From contig NZ_JTLD01000021.1 in assembly GCF_000798815.1 (NCBI RefSeq), positions 25,016 through 89,015 on the forward strand: a DNA stretch of 64,000 nt, given 5' to 3'. The notes under the pieces were generated by a model. It was not told the origin of the DNA and ran no database searches. It worked only from the letters and a program-made list of their open reading frames with translations. This stretch comes from Alistipes sp. ZOR0009 (lineage in GTDB: Bacteria > Bacteroidota > Bacteroidia > Bacteroidales > ZOR0009). Position numbers and translations under genes: made by a program. Shown here piece by piece: positions 60,937 to 64,000 of the stretch. The number at the start of each line of letters is the position of its first letter. Positions within the stretch are counted from its first letter, which is position 1.

Positions 60937-61791
60937 ATGAAAAAAATCATTACTTCACTCGCTGTAGCGAGCCTATTTTTCATGTCGTGTACAAAGGATG
61001 CTGATGTCCTTACGCCACCATCCGCAACGTATGAGGTTAAATTCGGGGTTTCTGCGCTATCAAGCAACACCTATGAAAAGGCTTCAAAAGAGGTTGAAGC
61101 TCCAGATAAAGTGCTAGACAGCTACACCATTTACATCTACGACAGTAATGGGGCTCTTAAGGATAGTATCCGTAAGACAAAATCGGATAGCAACTACGGA
61201 CAAGCATCAATACGCCTGCAGGAAGGGGTGTATAATGCGGTGGTAGTAGGAAACAATACCATTAAAGCACCTGCAAGTAGCTTCGATGCTGCTGTTATCG
61301 AAGAGTCGTTTAGTAAAGAAACCTTTTCGGCCATTCAGCCATTTAAGGTGGTTGCAAATGGGACAAAAGATGTTGCAATTACGCTACGACGTACGATTGG
61401 GCGTGTTGAGCTGAATCTTACCGATGAATTCAAGGAAACGTACAAAACGCTAAAGGTAACGTACAGCAATGCCCCGGTTAGTTACAGCTTAGCCCATTCG
61501 GCAACTCTAGCAACCAAAGATTTCGAAATTTCCGAAAAGCTCGTTAATGACAATCTTGTTGATGCTGCTTTTTACTCGTTCGGGAATGAGGCGAATGCCG
61601 CTGGTAAAACAATAGTTATCGAAGCTTACGATAGCAGCGACAACCTGATTGTCTCCCGATCAATTGGCAACGTAACCATACTTCCTAACCATATTACCAA
61701 AATAACCGGAAAGATATTTGACGGTAATGCCGACTTTGTTATTACCGTCGATACGGCATGGGATGATGATATCAATATTCCGATAGAGTAG
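60937..61791 (+). CDS. Fimbrial accessory/anchor-like lipoprotein, paralogue
   Basis: About 284 residues with signal peptide and lipobox (LFFMSC). It shares the plan of the preceding gene: SYTIYIYDSNGALKDSIRKT, LQEGVYNAVVVGNNTI, TLRRTIGRVELNLTDEF, VTILPNHITKITGKIFDG, and an ending VDTAWDDDINIPIE that parallels VSIDSSWDGTIDI. The two thus arose by duplication and have diverged. The frame is open from 60850, but MKKIITSLAVASLFFMSC is the natural start. Terminated at 61935-61972. Confidence 0.75.
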   Translation: MKKIITSLAVASLFFMSCTKDADVLTPPSATYEVKFGVSALSSNTYEKASKEVEAPDKVLDSYTIYIYDSNGALKDSIRKTKSDSNYGQASIRLQEGVYNAVVVGNNTIKAPASSFDAAVIEESFSKETFSAIQPFKVVANGTKDVAITLRRTIGRVELNLTDEFKETYKTLKVTYSNAPVSYSLAHSATLATKDFEISEKLVNDNLVDAAFYSFGNEANAAGKTIVIEAYDSSDNLIVSRSIGNVTILPNHITKITGKIFDGNADFVITVDTAWDDDINIPIE

Positions 61792-61934
61792 CAGATTCTA
61801 ACGGCTGCTGCTGCTCTGTAGCAAGTAGGGCGTAGGACGAATACCTCGCCTTGCAGCCGGTTGCGGTAGCCGAAGAATCTTCTGATATATTTCAGCTGTA
61901 CGCATTTTGCTGGTTAAACTTGGGTTTAGAGCGC

Positions 61935-61972
61935 AACATGGCCATATCAACGATATATGGCCATGTTTTTTT
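61935..61972 (+). terminator. Strong rho-independent terminator
   Basis: A perfect 13-bp stem AACATGGCCATAT/ATATGGCCATGTT with a seven-base loop and seven T's, 144 bases after the second lipoprotein gene. Confidence 0.9.
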
Positions 61973-62080
61973 GTATGGGATAAAAACGCCATAGCGCAAT
62001 CCGCCCTTATTAAACGAAAAAGCGCAGCAGGATGCCCCACCGCGCTACAGCTTTACCGGTACCTAATAAGAGGGTACTAC

Positions 62081-62806
62081 CTACTTCTTCTCCTTCTGCT
62101 TAGCGCGAAGGGTCGATTTAGTACGTAGCTTCTGGGTGTATTCGGCATCGAGCTGCTGCAGAACGCTGTCTACCTTGCTCCACTCCGAGGTGGGGTCGGC
62201 CAAGGCGTTGCCCGATACCTGCAAACGAAACTTGCGGATGGCCACCTCCAGCTCCCCGCGAAGGGTGTAGGCTGCATCCACATTAATACGCTCATCCTTT
62301 TCCTCGCGTCGTTCCTGGAACTTCAGGTCAAACTCGGCCTGTACGGTCGCGAGCTCGTCGAGGATAGGTTTAATGGTAGTTTTGGTCACGTCCGAGGCGT
62401 ACTCGGGGCGACGAAAATCGTTAAGCATACTCTTGATGGCGGCCGACTCCTCGCCGTGGGCAAATTTGGTCAAGCTCAATCCACCGTAGGTTTCCAGCTT
62501 AGATAGCAGGTGCGTTGCCGCCTCCACCATCGAGCTATCAGAAGAAAACGTAAGGGCCAGCGTGGTGTAGTAGCACCATTTTACCAGCCTATCGCGATCG
62601 ATATCCAGCGTAACAATGGGGTTGGTGAGCATGCTCTTACCATCCTTTTTAAACCCATCGTCGTACTTGGTAAATAACGTAGATAACCCAACAAACAAGG
62701 GCGACTTGGTCACCGTTGTTGCCCCATGCTCCTGCGCATGGGCGATCGTCTGCGAGGCGTACTCGTAGAGCTCGGAGGTGTTCATCTTAGTTACCGCTGC
62801 ATTCAT
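62081..62806 (-). CDS. DUF6261-like family protein
   Basis: 241 residues, cytosolic, mainly helical and strongly charged. It begins MNAAVTKMNTSELYEYASQTIAHAQEHG and has DIDRDRLVKWCYYTTLALTFSS, a helical centre with FDLKFQERREEKDERI, and a basic tail (KLRTKSTLRAKQKEKK). Length and pattern fit the Bacteroidota family I recall as DUF6261; the assignment is from memory. Function unknown. Its 5' side runs straight into the 42-bp repeat region. Confidence 0.65.
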   Translation of the reverse strand: MNAAVTKMNTSELYEYASQTIAHAQEHGATTVTKSPLFVGLSTLFTKYDDGFKKDGKSMLTNPIVTLDIDRDRLVKWCYYTTLALTFSSDSSMVEAATHLLSKLETYGGLSLTKFAHGEESAAIKSMLNDFRRPEYASDVTKTTIKPILDELATVQAEFDLKFQERREEKDERINVDAAYTLRGELEVAIRKFRLQVSGNALADPTSEWSKVDSVLQQLDAEYTQKLRTKSTLRAKQKEKK

Positions 62807-64000
62807 AACTGTAAGTTTTAGATAAAATGCATTGTCACATATGGTATCAAAGTAAAGCTGCCTGCACGTGGGCTTCGGGCTGTGCTGGCCCGTTGCCGGT
62901 TGGTTACCGCTTCTGCGGGCGGTCTCCTAAAGCCTACCTGGCGGCTGGCCACCAGAGGATGCGGTACGCCTCTTTCTGGAGGTTTTGTCCAAACCGAGCC
63001 GTTCGGTCGGCTCACTTCTGTAGGAAAAATGGTCGCCAACGGCTCCGTGATCACTTTTCCTGCAGGATTTGCCCTCCCGGAGTGCTCCGTGATCACTTTT
63101 CCTGTAGGATTTGCCCTCCCGGAGTGCTCCGTGATCATTTTTCCTGTAGGTTTTGCCATCCCGGAGTGCTCCGTGACCACTTTTCCTGTAGGATTTGTCC
63201 TCCCGGAGTACTCCGTGATCATTTTTCCTGTAGGATTTGCCATCCCGGACGGCTCCGTGATCATTTTTCCTGTAGAAGTGAGCAGACCGAACGGCTCCGT
63301 CACCTCACTTCTGTAGAAGTGAGCCAACCGAACGGCTCCGCGAGCTCACTTCTGCAGAAGTAACCTCACCGAACGCGGCGGACAGAAGGCTCCTTCGAGC
63401 ATTTCCTGCTGCGGCAACTTAGTGGCCCACCTGCTGCACCTATTCTTCGCCTACCTTTCTGTTGTGGATTTCGGGGCTACGCCCGCCAAAAGAGATGCCT
63501 AACTTATATGTATAGTTTCCGCTATCGGTTGATAGCAATATGCTTACCCTGCTAATTTAGCAAATTTTTAAAAATGCAAGTGGTGGTGCGATATTTTTTT
63601 GGGGGGATGCCCATCGCTTGGCTGCCCCAGCTGGGTGATTCCTTTTTTTGGGCAGGATTTACCCTGTAGGCAGGTGGGGGGAAGCCCTTTTTTTTTGCGC
63701 CCTTTGGCCGATTTTTCTGAAAATAAGAATTTAACATTTTCGGGAAAAATCAGAAAAGTAGGGAAATCCCCTATGGAATGTGTCGCCAATTTGATGCCGG
63801 TCAAAAAGGGGCCGTTCAGACTTCTTTTGTAAAACAGCTAAGCGCCCCCTCCCAATTAGCTGAAAAGGGCAGCGGCTTACGACCCTTTAATAAAAGTATG
63901 CCAAAAAATGGGCGTAAGCCCCGCGCTGTCAGCCCGCTACCCGACGTAATTGGCCTTCCAAAAAAAGCGGCTAAAAGTATGGATTTACCTAATTGAGCCG
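62807..64000. other. Gene-free right end with repeats and homopolymer runs
   Basis: About 1.2 kb. 62996-63361 is a tandem-repeat array. Frames of 144-178 codons cover it on both strands, but they are by-products of a 42-bp period (a multiple of three). From 63590 to 63720 runs of G and T are frequent. Several short frames to the right end have no protein-like pattern. Confidence 0.55.
62996..63361. repeat. 42-bp tandem repeat array with flanking inverted repeat
   Basis: A motif CTCCG recurs at 63043, 63085, 63127, 63169, 63211, 63253, 63295 and 63336, i.e. every 42 bp (last step 41). Four of the units contain the palindrome CGGAG-TG-CTCCG or a close variant, followed by TGATCA-like and TTTTCCTGTAGG. 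Toward the right the units change to ones ending CTCACTTCT-GT-AGAAGTGAG (perfect 9-bp arms, 63304-63323). A 25-base segment at 62996-63020 matches 63314-63338 in inverted orientation at 23 of 25 bases. Confidence 0.85.

Noticed and set aside
62996..63361. CRISPR array
   Set aside because: Units are contiguous 42-bp repeats with similar sequence throughout; there are no unique spacers and no cas genes in the window.
62818..63363. Three long frames (144-178 codons, both strands) encoding repetitive peptides
   Set aside because: All three are open because of the 42-bp period. Composition is unlike the neighbouring genes and none has a plausible start region or domain. Kept as a repeat array.
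63778..63996. 72-codon frame at the right edge
   Set aside because: No protein-like features and overlaps low-complexity DNA; could be chance.

Overview
The window is chromosomal DNA of a Bacteroidota bacterium, most likely order Bacteroidales. The grounds are: many promoters carry the Bacteroidota -7 motif TAnnTTTG (for example before tRNA-Glu, the metallo-beta-lactamase gene, topoisomerase IV and the TetR operon) and Shine-Dalgarno sites are rare; there are several PorT/PorV-type outer-membrane barrels and SPII lipoproteins; the sppA-lpxK-purine nucleoside phosphorylase run, the short Adk and Pgi, LysRS with a C-terminal extension, and the GT4-GH57-glucan phosphorylase cluster are all typical of the phylum. 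No species is claimed. About 55 protein genes and one tRNA are supported. Most of the window is core housekeeping. No CRISPR array, prophage, transposase or rRNA was seen.

Layout. 0.2-9 kb: DUF2339 membrane protein, then nucleotide and envelope genes (PNP, LpxK, SppA, FolK, Upp), RadC, and tRNA-Glu with rpsT. 9-17.6 kb: mpl with a small barrel, a metallo-beta-lactamase-fold hydrolase, a methyltransferase, a small lipoprotein-gpsA-pgi operon, and lysS. 17.6-24.6 kb: a lipoate region with two complete lipoyl synthases (lipA) flanking a LytS/LytTR-type two-component pair, then lipB and recJ. 24.6-31.8 kb: purE with two outer-membrane/periplasmic genes, then hpt-adk-obgE-PAP2 and a lipoate-protein ligase. 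32.1-39 kb: a storage-glucan operon ending in a 1416-residue glycogen synthase/glucan phosphorylase fusion. 39-46.8 kb: plsC, DUF1904, topoisomerase IV (parE-parC) and a barrel protein. 47.4-50.3 kb: aroK, a divergent Na/Pi-type carrier and a PorT-like barrel. 50.5-57.2 kb: a TetR-TolC-HlyD-ABC2 efflux operon with a readable promoter and operator. 57.3-64 kb: accessory material, with a barrel, an unknown protein, three short lipoproteins of which two resemble fimbrial anchor/accessory (FimB/Mfa2-like) proteins, a DUF6261-like gene and a 42-bp tandem-repeat array.

How the genes work together. Lipoate can be made (LipB + LipA) or scavenged (LplA). The glucan operon encodes synthesis, remodelling and phosphorolysis side by side. 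The TetR operon is a self-contained envelope-spanning exporter. The signals least explained by ordinary annotation are repeats: (a) four elements spaced exactly 21 bp with a CTGGT core beside the LytTR regulator, the spacing expected of LytTR operators; (b) a 21-bp tandem repeat with helically phased ATGG motifs near the lipoprotein genes; (c) the 42-bp array flanked by an inverted repeat next to the DUF6261-like gene. Functional statements below are from recognition of motifs by eye; no database search was run.
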